From contig JAUNLQ010000005.1 in NCBI GenBank assembly GCA_030532225.1, forward strand, positions 12,604 through 76,603: a stretch of DNA of 64,000 bases, read 5' to 3'. Shown piece after piece: positions 17,219 through 27,724 of this stretch (positions are counted from its first letter, which is position 1; each line of letters starts with the position of its first letter). The stretch comes from Bacillota bacterium (GTDB lineage Bacteria; Bacillota; Clostridia; Tissierellales; Peptoniphilaceae). A program made the position numbers and the translations under genes. Under the pieces are notes generated by a model. That model did not search any database. It was not told the DNA's origin and saw only the letters and a program-made list of their open reading frames with translations.

Positions 17219-19553
17219 AGTCTTCTCCCATTAATTGTAAAAATTCTTCTTCTGTTATTAGTATATCTCTAGGCTTAGACCCTTTGTTTGGGCCTACATA
17301 GCCTTGGTCTTCAAGTTGGTCTACAATTCTTGCTGCCCTTGAATATCCTATGGAAAGTTTTCTTTGTAAATAGGATATAGATGCTTGTTGGTCATAGACT
17401 ATAGTCTTTAAGGCATCCATAGTTAAAGGATCTGCATCTAGTTTTTTTGTAAGATCAACTTGTTTCATTTCTTGGATTATTTCTTCATTTTGGATTACTT
17501 GGTAGTTTTTTTCTGTAAAGTAGTCTATTACCCTATCTACTTCTTTTTGGGACACAAAGCAACCTTGGATCCTCTTAGGTTTTGGATAAGAAGATGGATA
17601 GAAAAGCATGTCCCCCTTGCCTAGGAGTTTTTCCGCTCCTGATGAGTCTAGAATAGTTCTAGAGTCAACTTGAGATGTTACTGCAAAAGAAATCCTAGAT
17701 GGAATGTTAGCCTTAATTACGCCAGTTATAACATCTACTGATGGTCTTTGGGTAGCTAAGATTAAGTGCATGCCTGCTGCCCTGGCCATTTGTGCCAGTC
17801 TGGCTATATAGTCTTCTACTTCATTTGAGGCTACCATCATAAGGTCTGCTAGCTCGTCTATTATTATGACGATTTTTTCCATTTTTTCGCCAAAGGGAGC
17901 CATTTTTTCGTTATAGGCTTTTATGTCCTTTACATAATTTTCTGCAAAGGTCTTGTATCTTCTTTCCATTTCTTCTACTGCCCAAGCCAAGGTTGTAGCT
18001 GCTTTTTTTGGGTTAGTTACAACTGGTATAAGCATGTGAGGAATGGCGTTGTAAACACCTAGTTCTACTATTTTGGGGTCTATAAGGATCATTCTCAAGT
18101 CTTCTGGTGAAGTCTTATAAAGTAGAGAAATTATTATAGAATTTATACAAACTGACTTTCCTGATCCTGTTGCTCCTGCTACTAAAAGATGGGGCATGTC
18201 ATCTATTGAGGAGATTACTACTGCCCCTTCTGTATCCTTACCTAAAACTAGGGGCAGGTCTGAGTCATATTCTTGAAATTCCTTGGAAGAAAGTACTTCT
18301 TCAAGGGTAACCATAGACTTGACCCTGTTGGGAATTTCTATACCAACAGCAGTTTTACCTGGTATTGGGGCCTCAATTCTAATATCTGAAGAGGCCAAGG
18401 AAAAGGCCAAGTTGTCAGCCAGACTAACGATTTTAGATAGCTTTACATTGGCTGCTGGCACAAGTTCGTAGCAGGTTACTGCTGGGCCTGAATTAACTTG
18501 TTCAACCTTGGCTGATATGCCGAAGTTGGCCATGGTTTCTTCTATTATTCTACTATTTTCATAGATTTCGTCTGTGTTTATTTTATTTTTTCTAGCTGGC
18601 TTATTAAGTAGAGATAGAGGTGGGATTTCGTAAGGAATTTTTTCTTCTGTTTTGCCTTGGATTTCCTTTTCTAGTTCTAACTTGTCAGCTGCACTTACCT
18701 TGGAAATTTTTTCCAGGTCTTCTTTTTCTTTGGCCTGAATTTCTTCTTTGGAAATATTTGAATTAAATTCTTCAATTTGGTCCAGGTCTTTGCTGTTGAT
18801 TTTTAGGTCTAAGATTCTTTCTTTTCTGTAGGTCTTATCTTCTGCAAAGGCTTGGCTAGAGTCCATTAGGCCAGGGTTTATTTTTAACTTAGAAGGGCCT
18901 TGGTCTAGGCTTTTTTCTGAACTTGCTAGCTTGTTTTTTTCCCTTGTTTCTTGGGCCTTATTTTTTAGACCAAGAAAGCCTTCTTTGAGATTTTCCCCTA
19001 AAGATGAGAAAAAGTCCAAAAGTCCTAGGCCAATTTGTACATAGTCTAGGTTAAAAAATACTATTAAAAGGACAGAAAATACTAGTAACAAAACTATATT
19101 TAGGCCTAAGGAACCAAACATTGCCAGCAAAAAGGAAGCAAGATAAGCTCCAATATAGCCCCCATTGATGCCTAAAATTCTAGGGTCTATGGTAAAGAAA
19201 AATCTATTAAGATAGATACCTGGTTGGGATGAAATTGTGTCTAAGAATATAGCTGAAACAATTAAAATCCCTAGGCCAGTAAAAATCAAAGACAAGTCTG
19301 ATGTTTCTATGGAATTTAGATAGGAATTTATAGATAAAAATATAAGTAAAATTGGTAGGGCCACACTGGCAGAACCAAATAAGAAATAAAATAAGTTTTT
19401 GAAAAATAGGCCTAGGGCTCCCATGCCTGTAGTGTAGAAACAAAGGAGCAATAAAATAGCAGTGGCAACCATTATGCCCCTGGCTAAGTTTCCTATTTCA
19501 AAATTTTTTAAGGATATATTTTTACGTTTTTTCTGTGTTCTTCTTTTTCTCAT
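17211..19553 (-). CDS. ftsK: DNA translocase FtsK/SpoIIIE
   Basis: Septal DNA pump that clears chromosomes from the division site. Four to five hydrophobic segments lie in residues 25-185, followed by a charged linker (190-330). The motor has Walker A G-A-T-G-S-G-K-S near 463 and Walker B I-I-I-I-D-E-L-A-D-L-M near 560, with A-T-Q-R-P-S-V-D after it. A C-terminal winged-helix gamma domain (about 715-780) reads orienting sequences. At 780 aa it is a normal SpoIIIE-type protein. The ribosome site is weak and the start lies 1 base after the dut stop, so translation probably depends on dut. Confidence 0.95.
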   Translation of the reverse strand: MRKRRTQKKRKNISLKNFEIGNLARGIMVATAILLLLCFYTTGMGALGLFFKNLFYFLFGSASVALPILLIFLSINSYLNSIETSDLSLIFTGLGILIVSAIFLDTISSQPGIYLNRFFFTIDPRILGINGGYIGAYLASFLLAMFGSLGLNIVLLLVFSVLLIVFFNLDYVQIGLGLLDFFSSLGENLKEGFLGLKNKAQETREKNKLASSEKSLDQGPSKLKINPGLMDSSQAFAEDKTYRKERILDLKINSKDLDQIEEFNSNISKEEIQAKEKEDLEKISKVSAADKLELEKEIQGKTEEKIPYEIPPLSLLNKPARKNKINTDEIYENSRIIEETMANFGISAKVEQVNSGPAVTCYELVPAANVKLSKIVSLADNLAFSLASSDIRIEAPIPGKTAVGIEIPNRVKSMVTLEEVLSSKEFQEYDSDLPLVLGKDTEGAVVISSIDDMPHLLVAGATGSGKSVCINSIIISLLYKTSPEDLRMILIDPKIVELGVYNAIPHMLIPVVTNPKKAATTLAWAVEEMERRYKTFAENYVKDIKAYNEKMAPFGEKMEKIVIIIDELADLMMVASNEVEDYIARLAQMARAAGMHLILATQRPSVDVITGVIKANIPSRISFAVTSQVDSRTILDSSGAEKLLGKGDMLFYPSSYPKPKRIQGCFVSQKEVDRVIDYFTEKNYQVIQNEEIIQEMKQVDLTKKLDADPLTMDALKTIVYDQQASISYLQRKLSIGYSRAARIVDQLEDQGYVGPNKGSKPRDILITEEEFLQLMGEDFE

Positions 19554-19554
19554 A

Positions 19555-19989
19555 TTATTTTATTCCACTAGAGCCAAAACCACCATGAGCTCTATCAGTA
19601 GTTTCTAACTCTTCTACCTCTTCTATTTGAACTTTTTCGTACTTCATTGCTACCATTTGGGCAATCCTGTCTCCATTATTAATAACAAAGTCTTCCTTGC
19701 CTAAATTAATTAAGATTACTCCAACTTCTCCCCTATAGTCTGAGTCAATGGTTCCTATACCATTTACTAGGGAGATGCCATTTTTCAAGGCAAGGCCAGA
19801 TCTAGCTCTAATTTGGACTTCGTAACCTTCAGGGATTTCTAAGTAAAGGCCAGTTGGAACTAAAACTATTTCCATAGGCTTTACTGTCATAGGCTGATCT
19901 AAAAATGCTCTTATGTCCATGCCTGATGAGCCAGCAGTTTTGTAGGCTGGTAGGTCATTGGAACTTTTATTTATTATTTTTATTTTCAT
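19555..19989 (-). CDS. dut: Deoxyuridine triphosphatase
   Basis: Trimeric dUTPase that hydrolyses dUTP to dUMP and keeps uracil out of DNA. The five family motifs are present, including R-A-R-S-G-L-A near 60, G-I-G-T-I-D-S-D-Y-R-G-E near 77, R-I-A-Q-M near 108 and the C-terminal G-G-F-G-S-S-G that closes the active site. Its 144 aa are full length. The ATG follows AGGAG. It is the first gene of the run that continues through ftsK, rimO, pgsA, cinA and recA to the split Rad50 genes, so nucleotide hygiene heads a DNA maintenance transcript. Confidence 0.97.
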   Translation of the reverse strand: MKIKIINKSSNDLPAYKTAGSSGMDIRAFLDQPMTVKPMEIVLVPTGLYLEIPEGYEVQIRARSGLALKNGISLVNGIGTIDSDYRGEVGVILINLGKEDFVINNGDRIAQMVAMKYEKVQIEEVEELETTDRAHGGFGSSGIK

Positions 19990-20022
19990 ATATATCTCCT
20001 AACAAACTTATGTTCTGTTTTT

Positions 20023-20051
20023 ATTATAAACCTTATTGAGAAAAAGTTAAA
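20023..20051 (-). promoter_or_regulatory. Probable promoter of the dut-recA-rad50 operon
   Basis: TATAAT (20023-20028) with a weak -35 TTTAAC (20046-20051) at 17 bases, 34 bp upstream of the dut start. Gaps of at most 12 bp from here to 9771 suggest a ten-gene transcript. Confidence 0.55.
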
Positions 20052-20220
20052 GTCTCTTTTTTAATTATAACCTAAAGATTGAAAATTTTGGGAATTTTTC
20101 AAAAGATTCTAGACCTTAGGGCTAAGTTTTTTTAGGAATTTTCAGCTGGCCTCTTGTCTTAAATTTGTGAGAGGAATTTTCTTTGAATTGAATTTCAACT
20201 TGCTTTTATAAAAATTTTTC

Positions 20221-20254
20221 CAAAAAAAAGCGCAAGGCATAAACCTTACGCTTA
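20221..20254 (-). terminator. Terminator after yqeY
   Basis: On the minus strand AAGCGTAAGG and CCTTGCGCTT form a 10-bp stem (one G-T pair) followed by eight T. It starts 8 bases after the yqeY stop. Confidence 0.92.
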
Positions 20255-20261
20255 TTGAAGA

Positions 20262-20705
20262 TTAGGCTAAAATTTTTCTAACAACTTGGTTAACCATGTT
20301 GCCGTCAGCTTTGCCTTGAACTAATGGCATAACTTCTTTCATAATTTTTCCCATGTCTTTCATAGAAGTATAGCCAGATTTTTCAAGAACATTTTTTACT
20401 ATTTCAGTCAGTTCTTCTTCTGTTAATTGTTTTGGTAAGTATTCAAGTAGGATGGCTATTTCTGCCTCAGCTTGGTCAACTAAGTCTTGTCTGTCACCTT
20501 TCTTGAATTCTTGAATTGAGTTTCTCTTTTCTTTGAGCTGCTTGGACATTATTTTTAAAATGTCTTCATCGTCTAAGTCAACTCTCTGGTCAACTTCTAC
20601 TTGTTTGATTTCAGCTCTTACCATAGTAATGGTATTTTTTCTTAGAATGTCCTTGTTTTTCATGGAAGTTTTTAAATCTTCCATAAGTCTTTCTTTTAAA
20701 GACAT
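20262..20705 (-). CDS. yqeY: GatB/YqeY domain protein
   Basis: A 147-aa YqeY-family protein. The domain resembles the helical C-terminal region of the GatB amidotransferase subunit, and the free-standing form may help tRNA-dependent amidation, but its role is not settled. It is Lys/Glu-rich and helical, with the conserved L-K-E-R-L near the start and K-I-M-K-E-V-M...G-K-A-D-G near the end. The ATG follows GAAGGTGAT. It lies 12 bases after rpsU, the usual Firmicute pairing, and ends at a strong terminator. Confidence 0.93.
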   Translation of the reverse strand: MSLKERLMEDLKTSMKNKDILRKNTITMVRAEIKQVEVDQRVDLDDEDILKIMSKQLKEKRNSIQEFKKGDRQDLVDQAEAEIAILLEYLPKQLTEEELTEIVKNVLEKSGYTSMKDMGKIMKEVMPLVQGKADGNMVNQVVRKILA

Positions 20706-20717
20706 GCAATCACCTTC

Positions 20718-20900
20718 TTAACGATTTCTGCGGTTCTTTCTGCGTGCTTCTTCAGCTTTTTTCTTTTTCTTTACACTTGGTTTTTCGTAGTGTTCTCTTT
20801 GTCTTATTTCACGAAGAATACCACTTGTTGCACATTGTCTTTTGAATCTTTTAAGAGCATTGTCTAATGACTCATTTTCTCCAACTCTAATTTCAGACAT
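20718..20900 (-). CDS. rpsU: 30S ribosomal protein bS21
   Basis: A 60-aa basic protein with the bS21 pattern: [20 protein letters not shown] start, then R-E-H-Y-E-K-P-S and a Lys/Arg-rich tail. bS21 sits on the 30S platform near the anti-Shine-Dalgarno end of 16S rRNA. The ATG follows GGGAGGG, and a consensus promoter lies 50 bp upstream. It heads the rpsU-yqeY unit. Confidence 0.97.
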   Translation of the reverse strand: MSEIRVGENESLDNALKRFKRQCATSGILREIRQREHYEKPSVKKKKKAEEARRKNRRNR

Positions 20901-20949
20901 CTAAATCCCTCCCTTCGTAGAAAAGAGTGCGTATTTAATATACTGTCAA

Positions 20950-20978
20950 ATTATACAATATAAGCTTGCAATAATCAA
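20950..20978 (-). promoter_or_regulatory. Promoter of rpsU-yqeY
   Basis: TTGATT (20973-20978) and TATAAT (20950-20955) with a 17-base spacer on the minus strand. Confidence 0.8.
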
Positions 20979-21075
20979 GTGGAGGAAGTTTATTTTTTAT
21001 ATTTCCTTCATGTTTTTTACTAGGACTTTTTATTAATATAATATTTTCCATTTTTGTGCCAATTTTTTAGACTTT

Positions 21076-21112
21076 TTATAAAAAAGAAACTAACTAGAAA
21101 TCTAGTTAGCCT
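21076..21112 (-). terminator. Terminator after TRAP transporter operon
   Basis: CTAACTAG and CTAGTTAG (21090-21097, 21102-21109) form a perfect 8-bp stem with a 4-base loop; on the minus strand TTTCTTTTTT follows. Confidence 0.85.
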
Positions 21113-21137
21113 CTTGTCTATTTTAACTATTTAAATT

Positions 21138-23105
21138 TTATGAATTTTTTACTCTAACTTTTTGCATTAAGAATACTACTACTAAGGCACCAACACCAAT
21201 TATGTCAGTAATTGTTCCTGGCACTAGCAGTGAGAATCCACCTGCAAGTAAGATAATCTTTTCGATTATATTGGTCTTTGTTACAAAGTAGTTTGATAAA
21301 CCAGCTGATATACCAACCATACCGATTAGGGCTGATACTACAACTACTATTACACTAAGAACTGTAGCATCGATTAGTAGCATTACTGGGTTATAAACGA
21401 ACAAGTATGGAATTAAGAAGGCTGCTATGGCCAGTCTTACTGCCTGGAAGCCTGTCTTAAGTGGGTCTCCTCCAGATATACCTGAACCTGCATAGGCTGC
21501 TAGGGCTACTGGTGGAGTAATGTCTGCTACTATACCAAAGTAGAAACAGAACATGTGAGCTGCTAGAGTTGGAACTCCAAGTTGCATTAAAGCTGGAGCT
21601 GCAACTGTAGATGTGATTACATAGTTAGCTGTTGTTGGAATACCCATACCTAGGATTATACAAGAAATCATTGTAAATACCATAGTTAATAGTAGGGATC
21701 CACCAGCAAGTTCTACAAGACCGTTACCTAATTTTAGGCCAAGTCCTGTAAGGGTAACTGATCCTACGATTATACCAGCACAAGCACAAGCTGCACCTAC
21801 AGATAGGGCACCTTTGGCACCTGATTCTAAACAACCAAGTATGTCTTTGAAAGAAAGTCTAGTGTCTTTTTTCAAGGCTGCTGCTACAACTGAAAGAACT
21901 ATACCTGCTAGGGCTGCTCTTAGTGGAGTTGATCCAGATACTAAGAAGTAAATAATACCAACAAGTGGTAGAACTAAGTGGCCCTTTTCTCTTAATACCT
22001 TGCCAGGTTTTGGAAGTTCTTCTTTGGTCATACCTGATAGACCAAGTTTTTTGGCTTCAAAGTCTACTGATAACCAAATACCTGTAAAGTATAGAAGTGC
22101 TGGGATAATGGCTGCTGCTGCTACTTGGCCATAAGGAACTCCTGCAAATTCTGCCATTAAGAAGGCTGCTGCACCCATAATTGGAGGCATAATTTGGCCC
22201 CCTGTTGAGGCTGTTGCTTCTACAGCTCCTGCAAAGTTAGCATGGTAGCCTAGTCTTTTCATTAGTGGAATTGTAAAGGAACCTGTTCCTACTGTATTGG
22301 CTACTGATGAACCTGATACAGTTCCCATTAGGGCTGATGAAATAACAGATACTTTAGCTGGACCTCCTCTAGCCCATCCTGCTAAGGCATTGGCTATGTC
22401 TATAAAGAATTCGCCAATTCCTGTTTCGTTGAGGAAGGATCCAAAGAGGATAAATAAGAATACGAAAGTAGATGATACTCCTAAAGGTGTACCAATAATA
22501 CCTTCAGTTGTAAACCACATGTGAGAAATTACCCTAGTAAATGAATAACCTCTGTGGTTCAAAAAGCCTGGTAAGTACGGTCCTGCAAAGCAATATATAA
22601 AGAATACACTTGCTACTACAACTATTGGTGTTCCTACTACTCTTCTGGCAGCTTCTAGGACTAAAATAACTCCTATTACACCAAAGACTATGTCTACTTG
22701 GGTTTGCATACCTGCTCTACGAAGTAAAGGTTCATAGTTTATTACAGAATAAAGGGTGGCTGCTGCTCCCAAAACTGCAATAACAATATCTATTACACCA
22801 AATCTCTTCTTGTTACTTTTAGAAGACATAGGATACATTAAATAAGCTAACACTAAAACGAAACAAAGGTGAATGTTTCTTTGTTTTTGGGCTGGTAACA
22901 TTCCAAATATTGATGTGTAAAGTTGGAAAAGTGAAAAAGCTATGGCAATAAAGATTACCAGCTTATTTTGCCAGCCTTCAAGCCTCCTATAAGAAGACTC
23001 CTTGTCTATGGAAGATAAAAATTCGTCTAGTTCCTCTTGACTCATTGCTGGTTTGTCGTCTTCAGGAACAAGGACTTTTTCTTTATCTAAGTCTTTTTTG
23101 TTCAT
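21138..23105 (-). CDS. TRAP transporter, fused 4TM/12TM permease
   Basis: A 655-aa membrane protein combining the small (DctQ) and large (DctM) TRAP subunits in one chain, as is usual in TAXI-type systems. A hydrophilic N-terminus (1-45) is followed by about sixteen hydrophobic segments. Conserved DctM motifs include G-S-F-L-N-E-T-G and G-T-V-S-G-S-S-V-A-N-T-V-G-T-G in the first half and M-G-I-P-T-T-A-N-Y in the second. TRAP systems use an ion gradient and a binding protein to import organic acids. The substrate is unknown; related systems often carry C4-dicarboxylates or glutamate. It lies 32 bp after the DUF1850 gene and ends at a terminator. Confidence 0.93.
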   Translation of the reverse strand: MNKKDLDKEKVLVPEDDKPAMSQEELDEFLSSIDKESSYRRLEGWQNKLVIFIAIAFSLFQLYTSIFGMLPAQKQRNIHLCFVLVLAYLMYPMSSKSNKKRFGVIDIVIAVLGAAATLYSVINYEPLLRRAGMQTQVDIVFGVIGVILVLEAARRVVGTPIVVVASVFFIYCFAGPYLPGFLNHRGYSFTRVISHMWFTTEGIIGTPLGVSSTFVFLFILFGSFLNETGIGEFFIDIANALAGWARGGPAKVSVISSALMGTVSGSSVANTVGTGSFTIPLMKRLGYHANFAGAVEATASTGGQIMPPIMGAAAFLMAEFAGVPYGQVAAAAIIPALLYFTGIWLSVDFEAKKLGLSGMTKEELPKPGKVLREKGHLVLPLVGIIYFLVSGSTPLRAALAGIVLSVVAAALKKDTRLSFKDILGCLESGAKGALSVGAACACAGIIVGSVTLTGLGLKLGNGLVELAGGSLLLTMVFTMISCIILGMGIPTTANYVITSTVAAPALMQLGVPTLAAHMFCFYFGIVADITPPVALAAYAGSGISGGDPLKTGFQAVRLAIAAFLIPYLFVYNPVMLLIDATVLSVIVVVVSALIGMVGISAGLSNYFVTKTNIIEKIILLAGGFSLLVPGTITDIIGVGALVVVFLMQKVRVKNS

Positions 23106-23137
23106 AATTTTCTCCTTTAAAAAAGGGTCTAATAATT

Positions 23138-23638
23138 TTATTTATATGTTTTTCTTAAGCCAGTTTTTAGTATTTGGTAAAGAGATAGCCTTTTTATGGC
23201 TAGTTGAGCTGGACTTTGGGCCTTTAAAAGTTGATTTAGGTGAAGAGTTTTGTCCTTATAAGTAAGTCTGTGATCTGCTACAGTTCCTACATAATAGGTA
23301 ATAATATCAAAATCTTTATCTAAACTTAAGTAGATCTCATTGTTTTCTCCATAATAGATTTGGCCTTGTAAGAAATCAGCTCCATCTGACATGCCTGCTC
23401 CATATGAAGAAAATTCTGCCTTATAAAGATTAAAACCCTGTCCCTTGATCTTATAGAATTCTTTTACTGGGGTTTTGTTTACTGAGTGAGTAAAGTCAAC
23501 GTTAAATTCTTGAAAATCTTTTAGGCTTCCTGTAAGTACTAGGTCTCCTGTAGCCCCATTGGCTATGGTAAATCTTTTAAAAATTGGCAAAAATATAAGT
23601 AATATTAATAGAATTAAAAGACCAAAAAATTTTTTCAT
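23138..23638 (-). CDS. DUF1850 protein of TRAP-TAXI locus
   Basis: A 166-aa protein with an N-terminal membrane anchor or uncleaved signal (residues 4-20, very hydrophobic) and an extracytoplasmic domain. It carries the DUF1850-type F-T-H-S-V-N-K-T-P-V-K-E motif near 49-60, then G-A-G-M and a G-x-V-A-D-H segment. DUF1850 genes are found almost always between TAXI binding proteins and their TRAP permeases, so a role in transport is inferred, but its activity is unknown. The ribosome site is weak (AAGG). The gene starts just after an internal hairpin terminator, which should lower its expression relative to the binding protein. Confidence 0.85.
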   Translation of the reverse strand: MKKFFGLLILLILLIFLPIFKRFTIANGATGDLVLTGSLKDFQEFNVDFTHSVNKTPVKEFYKIKGQGFNLYKAEFSSYGAGMSDGADFLQGQIYYGENNEIYLSLDKDFDIITYYVGTVADHRLTYKDKTLHLNQLLKAQSPAQLAIKRLSLYQILKTGLRKTYK

Positions 23639-23649
23639 TTATTTGCCTT

Positions 23650-23690
23650 AAAACAATAAATAAGGGCTAGCTAGTCCACTAGCCCTTGTT
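23650..23690 (-). terminator. Intra-operon terminator between TAXI gene and DUF1850-permease
   Basis: AAGGGCTAG (23662-23670) and CTAGCCCTT (23679-23687) form a perfect 9-bp stem with an 8-base loop; on the minus strand it is followed by ATTTATTGTTTT. Partial read-through would give more binding protein than permease. Confidence 0.8.
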
Positions 23691-23695
23691 TTATT

Positions 23696-24670
23696 TTATT
23701 TTATAACGCCTGCTTCTTTTAGATATTTTTCTGCACCTGGATGGAATGGAATTGAAATACCATCAGCAGATTTTTCTAATACAATTTCTTTACCTTTGGC
23801 ATGAGAATTTGCTAAGTCTTCTAGATTTTCATATAAAGCCTTAGTAATGTTATAAATAGTATCTTCTGATTCTTCTGCGTTAGTTGCTAGTACTGCTAAT
23901 ACTGCTACTGTGTTAACATCTTCATCTACGCCTGGATATGTTCCACCTGGAATGTTAAATTCAATGTAGAATGGATAGTTAGCAATTAAGTCTGCAGCTA
24001 TATCAGAGCCAACTTCTATAATAGAAATCTTATGTTGGGCTGTGATGTCTTGGATTGATGCGTTTGGAACACCTGCTGTTACGAAGAAAGCATCGATTTG
24101 GCCGTCTTTGAAAGCGTCAGCTGATTCTGAGAAAGAAAGGTCAAATTTTTGGATGTCATCGTAAGTGATTCCTGCTGCATTAAGAATTTGTCTAGCGTTT
24201 GCTTCTGTACCAGAACCTGCAGCTCCTACAGAAACTTTTTTGCCTTTAAGGTCTTCTAAAGTCTTAATGTCTTCAGTTCCTACGATTTGGATTACTTCTG
24301 GATATAAAGAAGCTACTGCTCTTAGGTTTTCGATTTTAGCATCGAATAATTCTGTTCCAGAATAAGCATAGTCTAGTACGTCATTTTGTAGAAGGGCTAA
24401 TTCAGCTTCGCCAGTTGCTAGTAGTCTACAGTTTTCAACTGAAGCACCAGTAGATTGGGCTGTAATGTTAACGCCTTCTGCATTTGAGTTCATTAATTGT
24501 GCTAAGGTACCACCTAGTGAGTAGTATGTACCTGTTGTTCCACCTGTAGCCATAATCATATTTTGTGATCCACCTTCTGCTGTTGATCCTTCTTGTTTGT
24601 TACAAGCTACAAATACTGTTGCTAGCATTACTAATACTAACAATAATGCTAATTTACTATTTCTTTTCAT
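23696..24670 (-). CDS. TAXI-family solute-binding lipoprotein of TRAP transporter
   Basis: A 324-aa binding protein. The signal peptide ends in a lipobox, V-F-V-A-C at Cys23, so the mature protein is lipid-anchored. The domain opens I-M-A-T-G-G-T-T-G-T-Y-Y-S-L-G-G, the diagnostic TAXI motif, and continues with L-L-A-T-G-E-A-E-L-A-L-L-Q-N-D. It captures the solute for the TRAP permease two genes downstream. The ATG follows AGGAGG, and a strong promoter lies about 75 bp upstream. The hairpin after the gene fits higher expression of the binding protein. Confidence 0.95.
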   Translation of the reverse strand: MKRNSKLALLLVLVMLATVFVACNKQEGSTAEGGSQNMIMATGGTTGTYYSLGGTLAQLMNSNAEGVNITAQSTGASVENCRLLATGEAELALLQNDVLDYAYSGTELFDAKIENLRAVASLYPEVIQIVGTEDIKTLEDLKGKKVSVGAAGSGTEANARQILNAAGITYDDIQKFDLSFSESADAFKDGQIDAFFVTAGVPNASIQDITAQHKISIIEVGSDIAADLIANYPFYIEFNIPGGTYPGVDEDVNTVAVLAVLATNAEESEDTIYNITKALYENLEDLANSHAKGKEIVLEKSADGISIPFHPGAEKYLKEAGVIK

Positions 24671-24745
24671 AGAAATACCTCCTAATCAATAATTGCTAAT
24701 TCACTATTCCAAGTTTAGTCAAGGAAAAGCTTTTCACTTTAAGTA

Positions 24746-24774
24746 ATTATAACAGAGATTGTTAATTTTTTCAA
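24746..24774 (-). promoter_or_regulatory. Promoter of TAXI-TRAP operon
   Basis: TTGAAA (24769-24774) and TATAAT (24746-24751) on the minus strand with a 17-base spacer. Confidence 0.82.
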
Positions 24775-24827
24775 TCTGAAAAAGCCCTATATGGCTAATT
24801 ATATGTTTAACAATTCCTTGGCTGCCT

Positions 24828-24868
24828 ATAAAAAAAGGCAAGCAGACTTTTGGCCTCCTTACCTTTTT
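24828..24868 (-). terminator. Terminator after eno
   Basis: On the minus strand AAGGTAAG and CTTGCCTT form an 8-bp stem (one G-T pair) with a 15-base loop, then a run of T. It closes the glycolysis operon. Confidence 0.8.
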
Positions 24869-24895
24869 GGTCTTAATATTAATTTGTCTTGGCTT

Positions 24896-26200
<1,305 letters not shown>

Positions 26201-27724
26201 CTACTTATCTAATAAACTATGGCCAGTCATTTCTTCTGGTTTATCTAAGTCCATCATGGCTAAAAGAGTTGGCGATAAGTCACAAAGCCTGCCTCCTGCC
26301 TTTAGGCTAGCATCTTCCCCATAGTTAAATAAGACTAGGGGAACTGGATTAGTTGTATGACTGGTTATTGGCATTTTATTGTCGTCTAACATCATTTCAC
26401 AGTTGCCATGGTCTGCTGTTATTAAGGCTTGGCCATTTTTTTCTTTTAACTTGTCTAAGACCCTGCCTAGGTTGAAGTCCACTGCTTGAACTGCTTGGAC
26501 TGCAGCTTCTATTACTCCAGTGTGGCCAACCATGTCACAGTTGGCAAAGTTTAAGACTATTAGGTCATATTTTTCTTGGTCAATGGCTTCAACAGCCTTG
26601 TCTGCAACTTCCTTGGCTGACATTTGAGGTTGAAGGTCAAAGGTAGCAACCTTAGGTGATGGAACTAAAATCCTGTCTTCACCGTCAAAGGGTTCTTCTC
26701 TGCCTCCGTTGAAAAAGTAAGTTACATGGGCGAACTTTTCTGTTTCAGCTAGTCTAAGTTGCTTTAGACCTAGGGATGAAATATACTGGCCCATGGTGTT
26801 TTTTGGAATCTGGTCTTCAAAGGCTATTTTCACATTTTTTATGGTTTTGTCATATTCTGTCATTGTAACAAAGTTTACATAAACCTTTTTGTCTCTAAGA
26901 AAACCGTCAAAGTCTTCATTTACTATAGACCAAGTTAGCTGTCTGGCCCTGTCTGGTCTAAAGTTGTAAAAGATTACAGAGTCTCCATCTTCCATGCCCT
27001 CATAAGCTGCCACAGTCTTTGGAATAATAAATTCGTCTGTTATATTGGCTGCATAGGAATTTTTTATATAAAGCTCAGGGTCTGGAATTTTGTCTCCTAA
27101 AGCTTCAACTATACATTTATAGGCATCTAAAGTTCTAGACCAGTTTTTGTCCCTATCCATAGCATAGTATCTACCAGCTATGCTGGCTATTTTTCCTAGA
27201 CCTAGGTCTTTAATTTTTTCTTCTAGGTCTTTTATTGAGTCTATGCCTGCATGGGGAGAAACATCTCTACCGTCTAAGATTACGTGGATATAAACTTTTT
27301 CTAGGTCATTGGCCTTGGCCATTTCCATTAAGGCAAATAGGTGGTCTTGGTGGGAGTGAACTCCTCCTTGGCTTAATAAACCAATTAAGTGAAGGGCCTT
27401 GTTGTTTTCTTTGGCCTTTAGCATAGCATCTTGTAAGACTAAATTTTGCTTAATTGTGCCTTCTCTAATGGCGTTGTTAATTTTTAGTAGGTTTTGGTAA
27501 ATTATTCTTCCTGCTCCTATGTTTAGGTGGCCTACTTCTGAATTTCCCATTTGGCCAGCTGGCAGGCCTACCCCTTCACCTGAAGCTACTAATTCAGTTT
27601 TCGGATAGTCTTTTAGGATACGGTCTATTGTTGGAGTATGGCCTAAATAAAAGGCATTGCCTTCATAGTCTTTTCCTATACCTAAACCATCTAAAATAAT
27701 AAGCATATTATTTTTCTTAGTCAT
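26201..27724 (-). CDS. gpmI: 2,3-bisphosphoglycerate-independent phosphoglycerate mutase
   Basis: Interconverts 3- and 2-phosphoglycerate using two manganese ions and a catalytic serine (G-N-S-E-V-G-H near residue 60). D-H-G-N-C-E-M near 435 supplies metal ligands. I place the start at the ATG at 27724, spaced 6 bases after GAGG and overlapping the tpiA stop by 8 bp. The ATG at 27736 lies within the ribosome site. The resulting 507 aa is normal for the family. Use of the manganese-dependent form is typical of clostridia. Confidence 0.96.
   Translation of the reverse strand: MTKKNNMLIILDGLGIGKDYEGNAFYLGHTPTIDRILKDYPKTELVASGEGVGLPAGQMGNSEVGHLNIGAGRIIYQNLLKINNAIREGTIKQNLVLQDAMLKAKENNKALHLIGLLSQGGVHSHQDHLFALMEMAKANDLEKVYIHVILDGRDVSPHAGIDSIKDLEEKIKDLGLGKIASIAGRYYAMDRDKNWSRTLDAYKCIVEALGDKIPDPELYIKNSYAANITDEFIIPKTVAAYEGMEDGDSVIFYNFRPDRARQLTWSIVNEDFDGFLRDKKVYVNFVTMTEYDKTIKNVKIAFEDQIPKNTMGQYISSLGLKQLRLAETEKFAHVTYFFNGGREEPFDGEDRILVPSPKVATFDLQPQMSAKEVADKAVEAIDQEKYDLIVLNFANCDMVGHTGVIEAAVQAVQAVDFNLGRVLDKLKEKNGQALITADHGNCEMMLDDNKMPITSHTTNPVPLVLFNYGEDASLKAGGRLCDLSPTLLAMMDLDKPEEMTGHSLLDK

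Noticed and set aside
20110..20135. Plus-strand terminator-like CTTAG-GG-CTAAG followed by T.
   Set aside because: A two-base loop cannot close a 5-bp stem, and no plus-strand gene lies before it.
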